Shown here: positions 34,499 to 43,671 of the stretch, piece by piece | How the letters are laid out: each line of letters begins with the position of its first letter | Numbering within the stretch: position 1 is the stretch's first letter | Assembly: GCA_040387375.1 (NCBI GenBank) | Contig: JAZKDW010000036.1 | Span: forward strand, 12,838 to 76,837 | Direction: 5' to 3' | DNA: 64,000 nucleotides | Source of the DNA: JAZKDW01 sp040387375 | Lineage (GTDB): Bacteria > Pseudomonadota > Gammaproteobacteria > Burkholderiales > Burkholderiaceae_D | Notes under the pieces: generated by a model | What the model was told of the DNA's origin: nothing | Seen by the model: the letters and a program-made list of their open reading frames with translations, nothing else | Databases searched by the model: none | Made by a program: the position numbers and the translations under genes

Positions 34499-35905
34499 AT
34501 GGAAGCCATCAAGATGAACGACACCGTCAATGCCTGCTTGGCCCGCTTCATCTGCGACTTCGATGAGCGGGAGTTGCCGGCTGCGACCCGCACCTATGCC
34601 GTCAGCGCCATCCTCGATACGCTTGCGGTCACGATTGCCGGCAGCGCGGAAGACGCCATTCGTTTGCTGGGCGAGTCATTGCCGGTGTCGCAGGAAGCGG
34701 CGGCCTGGGCGCCGCCATGGAGCGTTAAAAAATACCGGGCCGATGATGCGGCAATCCTGTTCGGCACCGCCAGCCACATGCTCGACTATGACGATGTCAG
34801 CATGGTCACCGTGTGCCACCCCAGTGCGCCGGTGTTGTCGGCGATGGTGGCCGCGATCGGCGCCGGCGCGGTGAAAACGGCGCCGACCGGCCGTGCCTTC
34901 ATTACCGCCTTTTGCATCGGCACGGAAGTCCTGATCCGCGTCGGACAGGCGATGGGATTCCGCCATTACGAGCTTGGTTTTCATGCTACCGCGACCCTCG
35001 GTCACCTCGGCGCCGCCGCCGCCCTCGCCCGGCTGATGGGGCTGAACCGGACGCAGACCGCGCATGCGCTGTCGATCGCCGCCAGCATGTCGAGCGGACT
35101 GCGGACCAACTTCGGCAGCATGGTCAAGCCGTTGCATGTAGGACTGGCCGCCGCCAATGCGCTGCGCGCGGTCCAGCTCGCGCAAGGCGGCATCGAGGGT
35201 GCTGCCGACGTCTTTGAAGCCGGCGGCTTCCTGCATGCATTTTCCGGAGGTGCTACCGACACCTGGCCGGCGGAGGTCGCTTTTGGCGCGCCGTTCGTGC
35301 TGCAGGACCCGGGCTTCGAACAGAAACGCTACCCGTGCTGCTACATGCTGCACAAAATCATCGAGGCCAGCCTGGCGCTGCGGCGTGAACATGGCATTTC
35401 GCTCGACCAGGTGCAAAGCGTGATGGTGCGCATGGCTCCCGGCGGGACTCGGCCGCTCAACCATCCATATCCCCGCAGCGGCCTAAACGGCAAATTCAGC
35501 GCTCCTTACGCGGTGGTCGCCAGCATTCTTGATGGCCGCATCAACCTGGCAAGCTTCCTTGATGCAGCCGTGCTGCGACCCGAAGTCCAGGCCCGCCTGC
35601 ACGATGTGACGGTGATCGAGGAAGGTGTTGCCTCCAATGAAGGGAGCGACCTTGGCAATGCGCCGGTCAGCGTTGAACTGATCCTGCATGACGGACGCAT
35701 GCTGTCGAAAACGATCACACCGTCGCCCGGGTCGCAGGGCGATCCGATTACCGTCGCACAGCTGCAGGAAAAATGGACTGACTGTTTCAGCCGCGGCATG
35801 CCGCGGCTCGCGAGCGCGGATGCGCGTGTTATGTTTGAGCAGGGTTTGCATCTTGACGAGACGGCGTCTTCAGCGGACTGGCTGGCCGGCCTGTTCGGCA
35901 AATGA
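34499..35905 (+). CDS. MmgE/PrpD family protein
   Basis: 468-residue member of the 2-methylcitrate dehydratase/cis-aconitate decarboxylase family. Typical segments are ILDTLAVTIAGS, FGTASHMLDYDDVS (catalytic DYDD-like patch, about residues 82-97), GFHATATLGHLGAAAALARLMGLN and KRYPCCYMLHKIIEASLAL. Members dehydrate, hydrate or decarboxylate di- and tricarboxylates. The start is ambiguous: ATG 34499 is 2 nt after the previous stop, while ATG 34514 has GGAAG 9 nt upstream. Its presence suggests the substrate or an intermediate is a branched di- or tricarboxylic acid, but this is inference. Confidence 0.9.
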   Translation: MEAIKMNDTVNACLARFICDFDERELPAATRTYAVSAILDTLAVTIAGSAEDAIRLLGESLPVSQEAAAWAPPWSVKKYRADDAAILFGTASHMLDYDDVSMVTVCHPSAPVLSAMVAAIGAGAVKTAPTGRAFITAFCIGTEVLIRVGQAMGFRHYELGFHATATLGHLGAAAALARLMGLNRTQTAHALSIAASMSSGLRTNFGSMVKPLHVGLAAANALRAVQLAQGGIEGAADVFEAGGFLHAFSGGATDTWPAEVAFGAPFVLQDPGFEQKRYPCCYMLHKIIEASLALRREHGISLDQVQSVMVRMAPGGTRPLNHPYPRSGLNGKFSAPYAVVASILDGRINLASFLDAAVLRPEVQARLHDVTVIEEGVASNEGSDLGNAPVSVELILHDGRMLSKTITPSPGSQGDPITVAQLQEKWTDCFSRGMPRLASADARVMFEQGLHLDETASSADWLAGLFGK

Positions 35906-35951
35906 TTGCGGCGCCAAAGCAGGTCTGGTCTCTGCCCACGACCTGTTCATT

Positions 35952-36728
35952 ATGTTAGAAAGACATCACGTGGTTAAAAAAATTGCTCCCGTTGCGGGAA
36001 CCAAGCGTGCGCTGATTGCGCATGTGCTGTCCACTGATATCCAGAGTGGGAAATACCCGATCGGATTGCCGCTGCCGTCCGAAAACGAGCTGGCGCACTC
36101 GTTTGCGGTAAGCCGCCATACGATCCGCATTGCCATGACGACGCTGCATGAAATGGGTTTGATCTCCAGTCATCAGGGTGTCGGCAATATCGTGCGCGCC
36201 AACAGTGTGCCGGTCCGCTATGCGCAATCCTTCGATTCGCTCGACGACCTGCTTCAATATGCGGCCAACACAGCGGTCGAGATCACAGGCAAGTCGGAAA
36301 TCCTGGTTGACCCCGCGCTGGCTGCCTGGATCGGATGCAAGGCGGGAGAGCGCTGGTGGCGCATTACGACAACCCGTTTTTCCAAGCGCAAGAAGGCGCG
36401 GGTCGCCTCATCCGAGATTTTCATCCCTTCCATATTCGGTTCGGTGCTGAACCACATGAAAGAGTCGGGTGGTCCGATCCTGTCCCTGTTCGAGAGTGTG
36501 CTGGGCAAGTCCATCGTCGAGATTACCCAGGACATTACCGCTACCAGGGCCACGCCGGCGGAGGCGAAGATCCTGATGATCGCGCCGCACGATCCCGTGC
36601 TGCGGATCGTGCGCCATTATTATGCCGCCGATGGACAATTGCTGGAGGTGAGCCGGTCCGTGCATCCCGCGGAATCGTTCAGTTATTCGATGCGGATTCG
36701 CCTTGCAAAGGGGCCTGCGGAATCCTGA
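35952..36728 (+). CDS. GntR-family (HutC type) transcriptional regulator
   Basis: 258 residues. N-terminal winged HTH: LIAHVLSTDIQSGKYPIGLPLPSENELAHSFAVSRHTIRIAM (about 18-60). The C-terminal UTRA ligand-binding domain is seen in GERWWRITTTRF, IFIPSIFGSVL and LRIVRHYYAADGQLLEVSRSVHP. HutC-type regulators bind palindromes of the GTnTAnAC kind, and TGTACGTACA fits. Such sites occur upstream of 28056, 30964, 31257 and 36821, so I propose this as the local repressor, released by a pathway acid or acyl-CoA. The start may also be GTG 35973; the open frame from 35688 overlaps the MmgE gene and is not used. Confidence 0.9.
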   Translation: MLERHHVVKKIAPVAGTKRALIAHVLSTDIQSGKYPIGLPLPSENELAHSFAVSRHTIRIAMTTLHEMGLISSHQGVGNIVRANSVPVRYAQSFDSLDDLLQYAANTAVEITGKSEILVDPALAAWIGCKAGERWWRITTTRFSKRKKARVASSEIFIPSIFGSVLNHMKESGGPILSLFESVLGKSIVEITQDITATRATPAEAKILMIAPHDPVLRIVRHYYAADGQLLEVSRSVHPAESFSYSMRIRLAKGPAES

Positions 36729-36771
36729 AAAGCGATTAAGGCTTCGCAGATTCCAGCGCCACATGGTACCC

Positions 36772-36781
36772 TGTACGTACA
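36772..36781 (+). promoter_or_regulatory. GntR/HutC-type operator (site C)
   Basis: TGTACGTACA is a perfect 10-nt palindrome 39 nt upstream of the SDR start and 43 nt after the regulator stop. The flanking TACAAGCA matches site A. The -35 and -10 hexamers are less clear than at sites A, B and D. It would control the second half of the block (36821-45187). Confidence 0.65.
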
Positions 36782-36820
36782 AGCAAACATGTAAATGAAA
36801 CAGTATAAGAAGGAGATCAC

Positions 36821-37735
36821 TTGGATACGAAAACGATGCAGGACAAGGTGGTGGTCGTCACCGGTAGCGGACGCGGTATCGGGCGCGAAATCGCGCTGCT
36901 GATGGCGCAGCACGGCGCCAAAGTTGTGGTGAATGATACGGGCGTGTCGGTGTCCGGCGAGGACGCAAGCGTGTCGCCGGCCGACGACGTGGTGGCGGAA
37001 ATTCGCGCCAGAGGGGGCGAAGCAGTCGCCAACAACGATAGCGTCGCCAAGTGGTCGGGCGCGCAGAACATCGTGGCGGCGGCGGTCGACACCTTCGGCC
37101 GCATCGACGCTGTCGTCAATAACGCCGGCATCCTGCGCGACAAGATTTTCCATCAGATGTCGCCCGAGGATTTCGATCTCGTGATCGACGTGCACCTGCG
37201 CGGCAGCTTCTATGTCAGCCGTGCCGCCGCCGAACATTTCCGCGCCCAGAAATCCGGCGCGTTTGTCCACATGACGTCTACCGCCGGCATCGTCGGCAAC
37301 TTCGGCCAGGCCAATTATTCCGCCGCCAAGATGGGCATACTCGGCTTGTCGAAATCGATTGCGCTCGACATGCAGCGCTACAACGTGCGTTCCAACTGCA
37401 TTTCACCCTTCGCCTGGAGCCGCATGGTCGGCAGCATTCCGGACACGCCGGAGCAGAAGGAGCGGCTGGACAAGATCAAGGCCATGACGCCGGACAAGAT
37501 CGCGCCGTTCGCGGTGTTCCTGGCCAGCGATGCCGCGCATGATGTCAACGGCCAGATCCTGGCGGTGCGCAAGAATGAGATTTTCCTGATCAGCCATCCG
37601 CGGCCGATCCGCTCGGTCCACCGCGGCGACGGCTGGACGCCGCAGACCATCGCCGAACACCTGGTGCCGGCCTTCCGCAATTCGTTCGCGCCGCTCGACC
37701 GTTCGCCTGAAGTCTTTTCATGGGATCCGATCTGA
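36821..37735 (+). CDS. SDR-family dehydrogenase (3-hydroxyacyl-CoA type)
   Basis: 304-residue short-chain dehydrogenase: TGSGRGIGREIA (cofactor loop, about 15-26), VNNAGILRD (about 97-105), catalytic Ser in MTSTAGIVG and YSAAK (about 167-171). Length and sequence resemble the dehydrogenase part of multifunctional enzyme type 2, so it likely oxidises the 3-hydroxyacyl-CoA made by the enoyl-CoA hydratase or MaoC protein. The start is TTG at 36821, supported by AAGGAG 5 nt upstream; the first ATG (36836) has no ribosome site. The stop overlaps the thiolase start (TGATG). Confidence 0.92.
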   Translation: MDTKTMQDKVVVVTGSGRGIGREIALLMAQHGAKVVVNDTGVSVSGEDASVSPADDVVAEIRARGGEAVANNDSVAKWSGAQNIVAAAVDTFGRIDAVVNNAGILRDKIFHQMSPEDFDLVIDVHLRGSFYVSRAAAEHFRAQKSGAFVHMTSTAGIVGNFGQANYSAAKMGILGLSKSIALDMQRYNVRSNCISPFAWSRMVGSIPDTPEQKERLDKIKAMTPDKIAPFAVFLASDAAHDVNGQILAVRKNEIFLISHPRPIRSVHRGDGWTPQTIAEHLVPAFRNSFAPLDRSPEVFSWDPI

Positions 37736-38919
37736 TGGCACGCAAAGACCGCGGTTCAAGGGAACCTGTCATCGTCGGCGTGGCCGACCTGCCGCTGAAA
37801 GACGGCATGGTGCTGACGCCGATGTCGCCGCTGCAGGCGCAGGCGCGCGCAGCGCACATGGCGTTGAAGGACGCCGGACTGAACATGGCCGATGTCGATG
37901 GCCTGCTGACCGCCGGCATGTGGGGCCTGCCCGGCGCCGGCATGCTGCCGACGGTCACGCTCGGTGAATACCTGGGCATCGTGCCGCGCTTCATGGATGG
38001 CACCAATATCGGCGGTTCGGCGTTCGAGTCGCATGTCGGCCATGCGGCGATGGCGATCGAGGCCGGCAACTGCGAGGTGGCGCTGATCACCTACGGCAGC
38101 GTGCAGAAAAGCGAACGCAGCCGCAACCTGGCCGGCCGTCCCGCGGCGCTGACGATGCAGTTCGAAGCGCCGTGGGGATTGCCGACGCCGGTCGGCGGCT
38201 ACGCGATCGCCGCCATGCGGCACATGCACGAATTTGGCACTACCTCCGAACAACTGGCGGAAATTGCCGTCGCTACACGCAAGTGGGCGTCGCTGAACCC
38301 GGCCGCAATGCATCGCGATATTCTGGAAATCAGCGACGTGCTGGCAAGCCCGATGATCAGCGACCCCTTGCATTTGCTCGATTCCTGCCTCGTGACTGAT
38401 GGCGCCGGCGCGGTCGTGATGACCACCGCCGAACATGCGCGCGCGCTGGGCGTAAAGCCGATTCACGTGCGTGGTTACGGCGAGTCCCACACGCAGTGGA
38501 CAGTGGCCGCGATGCCCGATGCGGCACGGCTGATTCCGGCGGAAATATCCGGCCACAATGCGATGACGATGGCGGGCATTACCCATGACCAGATCGATGT
38601 GGTCCAGATCTACGATTCGTTCACCATCACGGTCCTGCTGACGCTCGAGGCGCTGGGTTTCTGCGCCAGGGGCGAGGGCGGCCAGTTCGTTTCCGGCCAG
38701 CGCACCGCGCCTGGCGGCGCATTTCCGCTCAATACCAGCGGCGGCGGCTTGTCCTACTGCCATCCCGGCATGTTCGGTATTTTCCTCCTCATCGAGGCGG
38801 TGCGCCAATTGCGCGGAGAGTGCGGCGAGCGCCAGGTCGCCAACGCCAGCACCGCGCTGGTGCATGGAACCGGAGGCACCTTGTCGAGCGGCTCGACGTG
38901 CATCCTCTCGCGCAACTGA
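37735..38919 (+). CDS. Thiolase (SCP2-type) lacking the canonical nucleophilic Cys
   Basis: 394-residue thiolase-fold protein. The C-terminal half is typical: VTDGAGAVVMTT, QIYDSFTITVLLTLEALGFCARGEGG, LNTSGGGLSYCHPGMFG (His near 344) and HGTGGTLSSGSTCILS. At the place of the active Cys in ordinary thiolases the sequence reads NIGGSAFESHVGHAA (about 91-105), without Cys. This is a feature of thiolases that pair with a DUF35 protein, and the DUF35 gene follows 16 nt later. In DitF-like and steroid side-chain systems such pairs carry out retro-aldol cleavage rather than thiolysis. The start at 37735 overlaps the SDR stop by one base; ATG 37720 is possible. Confidence 0.87.
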   Translation: MARKDRGSREPVIVGVADLPLKDGMVLTPMSPLQAQARAAHMALKDAGLNMADVDGLLTAGMWGLPGAGMLPTVTLGEYLGIVPRFMDGTNIGGSAFESHVGHAAMAIEAGNCEVALITYGSVQKSERSRNLAGRPAALTMQFEAPWGLPTPVGGYAIAAMRHMHEFGTTSEQLAEIAVATRKWASLNPAAMHRDILEISDVLASPMISDPLHLLDSCLVTDGAGAVVMTTAEHARALGVKPIHVRGYGESHTQWTVAAMPDAARLIPAEISGHNAMTMAGITHDQIDVVQIYDSFTITVLLTLEALGFCARGEGGQFVSGQRTAPGGAFPLNTSGGGLSYCHPGMFGIFLLIEAVRQLRGECGERQVANASTALVHGTGGTLSSGSTCILSRN

Positions 38920-38935
38920 CAGGAGTTATACGATC

Positions 38936-39376
38936 ATGTATGAAAAACCGTTACCGATCATCGATCCCGACACCGCGCCTTACTGGCGTGCCGCCTGCGA
39001 ACACCGGTTGCTGATCAAGCATTGCCGCGATTGCAGCCGCTATCATTTTTATCCGCGCGAGCTGTGTCCGCATTGCCATTCCGACGCCGTCGACTGGTTC
39101 CAGGCCAAGGGCACCGGCACTGTCTACAGCTACACCATCGCGCGGCGTCCGGCAGGCCCGGCCTTCAAGCCGGACGCACCGTATGTGGTTGCCATCATCG
39201 AGCTTGACGAAGGTCCGCGCATGATGACCAACATCGTCGGTTGCCCGCCCGACAGCGTGCGCATCGGCCAGCGTGTGGCAGTGCAATACGAAGACGTGAA
39301 CGAAGAAGTGAGCCTGCCCAAGTTCGTGCCGTGCACGACGGACGAAACGGCCTCCACCACGAAAGGCGCAGCGTAA
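38936..39376 (+). CDS. DUF35 OB-fold/rubredoxin-like zinc protein, thiolase partner
   Basis: 146 residues. The N-terminal zinc ribbon has CRDC and CPHC (CRDCSRYHFYPRELCPHCHS) followed by an OB-fold with GTGTVYSYTIARRP and APYVVAIIELDEGPRMMTNIVG. These proteins form complexes with SCP2-type thiolases and bind the acyl-CoA. AGGAG lies 10 nt before the ATG at 38936; the frame is open to 38864. It directly abuts the next gene (TAA-ATG). Confidence 0.93.
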   Translation: MYEKPLPIIDPDTAPYWRAACEHRLLIKHCRDCSRYHFYPRELCPHCHSDAVDWFQAKGTGTVYSYTIARRPAGPAFKPDAPYVVAIIELDEGPRMMTNIVGCPPDSVRIGQRVAVQYEDVNEEVSLPKFVPCTTDETASTTKGAA

Positions 39377-40609
39377 ATGGATTTTTCAATTCCTGAAGAA
39401 ATTGTCGCGGTAGGCGATGCGATCATCAAGTTCATCGATCGTGAAGTGGTGCCGATCGAAGAGGCGAATCGTGAATTGCTGGCCAGCGAGCGGACCATAT
39501 TCAATGCCGACGGCCGTTATGCCGACGAGGTGCTGGCACTGCGCCGCACCATCCGGATGCGTTCGGCCGAGCTCGGCTTCTATAACCTGTTTGCACCGGA
39601 GATCCTCGGCGGCGACGAGATGGGTGCGGTTGCCGCGGTCAGTATCCAGGAAGTGCTGCACGAACATGTCGGCCCCGGCCGCCACCTGATTCACCCGATC
39701 GTGCTGCCGTCGCCGTTCACCAACGGGCTCTCGCCGGTATTGACCAGCCTCGATCCGTCCGTGTTTGCCCTGTACCGCGACCAGCTTGCCTCCGGCGACA
39801 AGATGTTGTGCTTCGGCCTCAGCGAGCCCGATGCCGGTTCCGACGTCTACGGCATGAAGACCCGCGCGGTGCGCGATGGCGACGACTGGCTGATCACCGG
39901 CACCAAACAATGGATCAGCAACGCGCCTTACGCCGACTATGCGATGGTGTTTGCGATCACCGACCCCGAACTCTGCCGCCAGCGCAAGGGCGGCATTACC
40001 GGCTTCCTGGTCGATGTCAAGACGCCCGGATTCAACGTGCCGCGCGTGATATCGGTGATGGGCCATCTCGGTTCCGACATTGGCGTCATCACGCTCGATG
40101 CGGTGCGGGTACGCGACGATCACCGGCTGGGTGCGGAAGGCAAGGGCCTGTCGGTGGCGATCAAGGGCGTCAACAAGGGCCGGGTCGGCATGGCCGGCCA
40201 GATGCTGGGACTGGCCAAATGGGCGCTGAAGCAGGGCGTGGAGTATTCAAAACAGCGCCAGACCTTCGGCCGTCCGATTGCCGACCATCAGGCGATCCAG
40301 TTCATGCTTGCGGAATGCGCGATGGAAATCTACGCCGCCAAGAACATGATCCGCAATTGCGCCTGGCGCATCGATAACGGGTTATCCGTCGAGGCCGAGA
40401 TTTCGATGGTCAAGGCCTACAGCACCGAGATGCTCAACCGCGTGATGGACCGGTGTATCCAGATCCATGGCGGCATGGGACTGACCAATGAATTGCGTCT
40501 CGAAGACGGCTACCGTTATGCACGCTCGATGCGGATACCGGACGGCACCACCGAAATACAGAAACGCACCATTGCCAAGCGGCTGCTGAGCGGCGACCTT
40601 GCGCTGTGA
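39377..40609 (+). CDS. Acyl-CoA dehydrogenase family protein (ACAD10/11-like)
   Basis: 410-residue flavoprotein. FGLSEPDAGSDVYGMKTRAV and KQWISNAPYADYAMVFAITD form the FAD/substrate site; HGGMGLTNELRLEDGYRYARSMRIPDGTTEIQKRTIAKRLL is the C-terminal part. The catalytic-base position reads PDGTTEIQ, with Asp where many dehydrogenases have Glu, as in ACAD10/11-like enzymes. It starts immediately after the DUF35 stop, with AAAGG 10 nt upstream. It would serve a second desaturation step, or a shorter or branched acyl-CoA, relative to the enzyme at 32508. Confidence 0.93.
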   Translation: MDFSIPEEIVAVGDAIIKFIDREVVPIEEANRELLASERTIFNADGRYADEVLALRRTIRMRSAELGFYNLFAPEILGGDEMGAVAAVSIQEVLHEHVGPGRHLIHPIVLPSPFTNGLSPVLTSLDPSVFALYRDQLASGDKMLCFGLSEPDAGSDVYGMKTRAVRDGDDWLITGTKQWISNAPYADYAMVFAITDPELCRQRKGGITGFLVDVKTPGFNVPRVISVMGHLGSDIGVITLDAVRVRDDHRLGAEGKGLSVAIKGVNKGRVGMAGQMLGLAKWALKQGVEYSKQRQTFGRPIADHQAIQFMLAECAMEIYAAKNMIRNCAWRIDNGLSVEAEISMVKAYSTEMLNRVMDRCIQIHGGMGLTNELRLEDGYRYARSMRIPDGTTEIQKRTIAKRLLSGDLAL

Positions 40610-40651
40610 TCACATAGTCGAATCGTTGTAAAACGCCATGCGGAGAATGAA

Positions 40652-41446
40652 ATGATCGTTCTGGGAAGCGCAAGTCATGCCGAAAAGCGGCGCCGGCAGG
40701 TGGTTGTCGAAGGCAATGTCTTCTATAAAAGCGAATGGCTCGAAACCGACCAGGATCCGATCCTGTCGCCCACCGTTTTTATGGTCGAGCAGCCGCCCGA
40801 CACCACGCTGTACGCGCATTTTCATGCGGAAAACCAGTTCCAGGTTTTTGTGGAGGGCGAGGGTCGGATAGGATCGCACGCGATCCGGGCGGTGACCGTC
40901 CATTATGCCGGCGCCTACACCGGCTACGGCCCGCTGATCTCCGGTCCGGAAGGGCTGTCCTACTTCACGATCCGGTCTGTCTTCGAAACCGGCACGATGC
41001 CCGTCACCGATCGCAGCAAGATGGTTCGTGGTCCCAAGCGCCACTTCTCGACCGATCCGATGCCGCTCGCCGGCGCGGAAACGATCGCTGCCCTGGCTGC
41101 CGTGGAAACCCAGGATCTTATTCCGCTGCAGCCCGACGGCATTTCCGCGCGCGTGTTGCGGCTGCCTCCCGGCGCGCAGGCAAGCGGCATTGATCCGGCC
41201 ACCGGAGGCGGGCAGTTCCATGTTGTCCTCAACGGCGGTTTGCTGCATGAGAAAACCGAGCTGGGCCGCTGGGAAAGTCTGTTTGTGTCCAGTGACGAAA
41301 AACCGTATATCATCACCGCGGGTGCTGCCGGACTGGAAGTGCTGTGCCTGCAACTGGCCCCCAAGGATCCTGTGTACGTTGAAGCGAAACGTAACGCGAT
41401 GTCGCCGCCACCGGTTGGCATGCCGAAGGGAGACCTCGCGCCGTGA
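40652..41446 (+). CDS. Bicupin-like hypothetical protein
   Basis: 264 residues, soluble, no signal peptide. The first half carries a cupin-type metal motif (YAHFHAENQFQVFVEGEG, about 50-67); the second half repeats the pattern less well (GGQFHVVLNGGLLHEKTELGRWESLFV). I do not recognise a named family. In this context it could be a small-molecule dioxygenase, isomerase or sensor for a pathway intermediate. GGAGA precedes the ATG at 40652, and its stop overlaps the GTG of the next gene (GTGA), so the two are co-translated. Confidence 0.75.
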   Translation: MIVLGSASHAEKRRRQVVVEGNVFYKSEWLETDQDPILSPTVFMVEQPPDTTLYAHFHAENQFQVFVEGEGRIGSHAIRAVTVHYAGAYTGYGPLISGPEGLSYFTIRSVFETGTMPVTDRSKMVRGPKRHFSTDPMPLAGAETIAALAAVETQDLIPLQPDGISARVLRLPPGAQASGIDPATGGGQFHVVLNGGLLHEKTELGRWESLFVSSDEKPYIITAGAAGLEVLCLQLAPKDPVYVEAKRNAMSPPPVGMPKGDLAP

Positions 41447-43635
41447 TAACGCTGCCCGCAAGCCCGTTGGAAGAACTGCCGGTCGAACGCGATCCGGCAA
41501 AAAAATTCTCATCACTGAGCGCGCTGTTCGAGCCGAAATCGGTCGCTGTCATCGGCGCCTCGGACGACCCGTCCCGTATCGGCGGACGGCCGCTGCAATA
41601 TCTGAAGAGAGCTGGTTTTGCCGGCGCCGTCTATCCGGTCAATCCGAACCGCAGCACCGTGCAGGGCCTCGCGGCCTATCCGGATGTGGCGGCGATTCCG
41701 TTCCCTGTCGATGTCGCGATCATTGCGCTGCCGGCCGAGCAGGTCGTCACGGCGATCGAAGCCTGCGCCCGCAAAGGTGTGAAGGCCGCCATTATTTTCT
41801 CGGCCGGATTTGCGGAAACCGGGCCCGAAGGTGCGGCTCGCCAGGCGGCGATCGCCAGCCTCGGACGCCAGTCCGGCATGCGTGTGCTGGGACCGAATTG
41901 TCTTGGCGCCTTCAACTCCGGGCTCGGATTTTTCGGCACCTTCTCGCAGGCGTTCGACAAGGACACGCCGGAACCGGGGCCGATTGCGATTGCCAGCCAG
42001 AGCGGCGCCTGCGGCAGCCATCTGGTGTATCTTTTCCGGCAGCGCAATGTCGGCCTCAACTACTGGATCACCACGGGCAATGAGACCGATGTCGACGTTG
42101 CCGAGTGTATGCTCTGGCTCGCGCAGTCGCCCAAGGTAAAAGTGATCGTGGCCTACGCCGAAGCGATTCGGGATGGCGCCACATTCATACACGCGCTCGA
42201 GACCGCGCGCCGCAACGGCAAGGCAGTCGTCATGATCAAGGTCGGGCGCTCGAATGCGGGCGGTCTTGCCGCCGCATCCCACACCGGTGCGCTGGTAGGG
42301 CGGGACGATGTCTATGACGCGGTCATGCGCCAGTATGGCGTGTACCGGGCGGACAGCATTCAGCAGCTGGTTGACACGGCCTGTGCCTGTGCGCACGGCA
42401 TTTTCCCGGCCGATCGCAGCCTCGGCATCATCACGCTGTCGGGTGGCCTGGGCATCCAGGCGGCCGACGCGGCCGAGCGTTATCAGCTGGATGTCAGGCC
42501 CCTGAACCCGGCCGGGCAGGCGCAGATCAAGGCGCTGATTTCCTTTGCCGGCACCGCCAATCCGATCGATGTGACGGCGCAGGTGGTGAACGATCCGGAA
42601 CTGACCGGCAAGTGCATCGACGTCGCCTTGTCCGAAGGCGGCTACCAGTCGCTGATCTGCCTGTTCTCCAGCGTACCCGCTGTCACGCGCCTGGGCGATC
42701 CGATCCTGCAGGCGCTGATCCGGCTGCGCGTTCGCTTCCCGGAGCGGCTGATCGTACTGTCGCTTGCCGCTCCGATCGAGGTAGTGCGGCGTTATGAGGC
42801 TGCCGGCTTTCTCGTGTTTGAAGATTGCGACTGCGCGATTGCCGCCATCTCCGCGCTGGCCGGATTCGCCGAATCCTTCGCCGCCGCTGCTGGCGATGGC
42901 GCCGTCAGCGCGCCACCCTCTGCCGATAAGCCGTTGCCGGACCGGCGTCTGCCGGCGGTGCTCGACGAACATGCCGCGAAGGCGCTGCTCGCCGCCGCGG
43001 GAATACCGGTCCTGCCGGAGAAAATCGTGCACGACGGGCCGGGAGCAAGACAGGCCGCGGCTGAAATGGGTTGTCCTGTCGTGCTCAAGATCGTGTCACC
43101 AGATATCACGCACAAGACCGAGGTCGGCGGTGTCATCCTCAATGTCCAGACGCCGCTGGATGCCGAGCTTGAAGCGACTGCCTTGCTCGACCGGATTGCA
43201 AAACTGGTTCCCGGCGCGCGCCTGACCGGCGTCCTGGTTTCACCGATGTGCAAAGCGGGTATTGAAACGATTTGCGGCATCTTCACCGATCCCGTGTTCG
43301 GCCCGGTCGTGATGTTCGGTCTCGGCGGCATTCACGTCGAAGTGCTGCGCGACGTCGCTTTCCGGCTGGCGCCGTTCGATGAGAGCGAAGCACGTTCAAT
43401 GATCTCTGAAATCCGCGGTTATCGGTTGCTGGAAGGCGTGCGCGGCGCGCCGCCCGCCGACATTGACGTGCTGGCGCGGGCGCTGGTTCGGCTGTCCGAT
43501 TTCGCGCTTGCCTATAGAGGTTTGGTTAATGAAGTCGATATCAATCCATTCGTCGTCCTGCCGCGCGGCCAGGGCGCATACGCGCTCGACGCCCTGATCG
43601 TGGGTCCCGGCGCACCAGCATCATTTTCGCAGTAG
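41443..43635 (+). CDS. ADP-forming acyl-CoA synthetase (acetate--CoA ligase family)
   Basis: 730-residue fused enzyme. Order: CoA-binding Rossmann domain (VAVIGASDDPSRIGGRPLQYL, about 30-50), succinyl-CoA ligase-like domain with the phospho-His loop region (SQSGACGSHLVYLF, ASHTGALVGRDDVYDAV), and a C-terminal ATP-grasp domain (GCPVVLKIVSPDITHKTEVGGVIL, about 540). It makes acyl-CoA reversibly with ADP and phosphate. It gives the regulon a second way to activate acids besides the CaiB-type transferase. GTG start at 41443 overlaps the upstream TGA; normal length is about 700. Confidence 0.93.
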   Translation: MITLPASPLEELPVERDPAKKFSSLSALFEPKSVAVIGASDDPSRIGGRPLQYLKRAGFAGAVYPVNPNRSTVQGLAAYPDVAAIPFPVDVAIIALPAEQVVTAIEACARKGVKAAIIFSAGFAETGPEGAARQAAIASLGRQSGMRVLGPNCLGAFNSGLGFFGTFSQAFDKDTPEPGPIAIASQSGACGSHLVYLFRQRNVGLNYWITTGNETDVDVAECMLWLAQSPKVKVIVAYAEAIRDGATFIHALETARRNGKAVVMIKVGRSNAGGLAAASHTGALVGRDDVYDAVMRQYGVYRADSIQQLVDTACACAHGIFPADRSLGIITLSGGLGIQAADAAERYQLDVRPLNPAGQAQIKALISFAGTANPIDVTAQVVNDPELTGKCIDVALSEGGYQSLICLFSSVPAVTRLGDPILQALIRLRVRFPERLIVLSLAAPIEVVRRYEAAGFLVFEDCDCAIAAISALAGFAESFAAAAGDGAVSAPPSADKPLPDRRLPAVLDEHAAKALLAAAGIPVLPEKIVHDGPGARQAAAEMGCPVVLKIVSPDITHKTEVGGVILNVQTPLDAELEATALLDRIAKLVPGARLTGVLVSPMCKAGIETICGIFTDPVFGPVVMFGLGGIHVEVLRDVAFRLAPFDESEARSMISEIRGYRLLEGVRGAPPADIDVLARALVRLSDFALAYRGLVNEVDINPFVVLPRGQGAYALDALIVGPGAPASFSQ

Positions 43636-43671
43636 CAGCTCGTTCAACAATAACCATTCAGGAGACAGTAA

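Noticed and set aside
35688..35951. 88-residue N-terminal extension of the GntR regulator
   Set aside because: It lies within the MmgE/PrpD gene in another frame and is Arg/Cys-rich; the HTH domain begins only after 35952.
37756..38865. 369-codon frame on the minus strand
   Set aside because: Antisense to the thiolase; composition typical of a shadow frame.
41512..43032. 506-codon frame on the minus strand
   Set aside because: Fully antisense to the ADP-forming acyl-CoA synthetase; Arg/His/Gly-rich translation without motifs, a typical GC-rich shadow.
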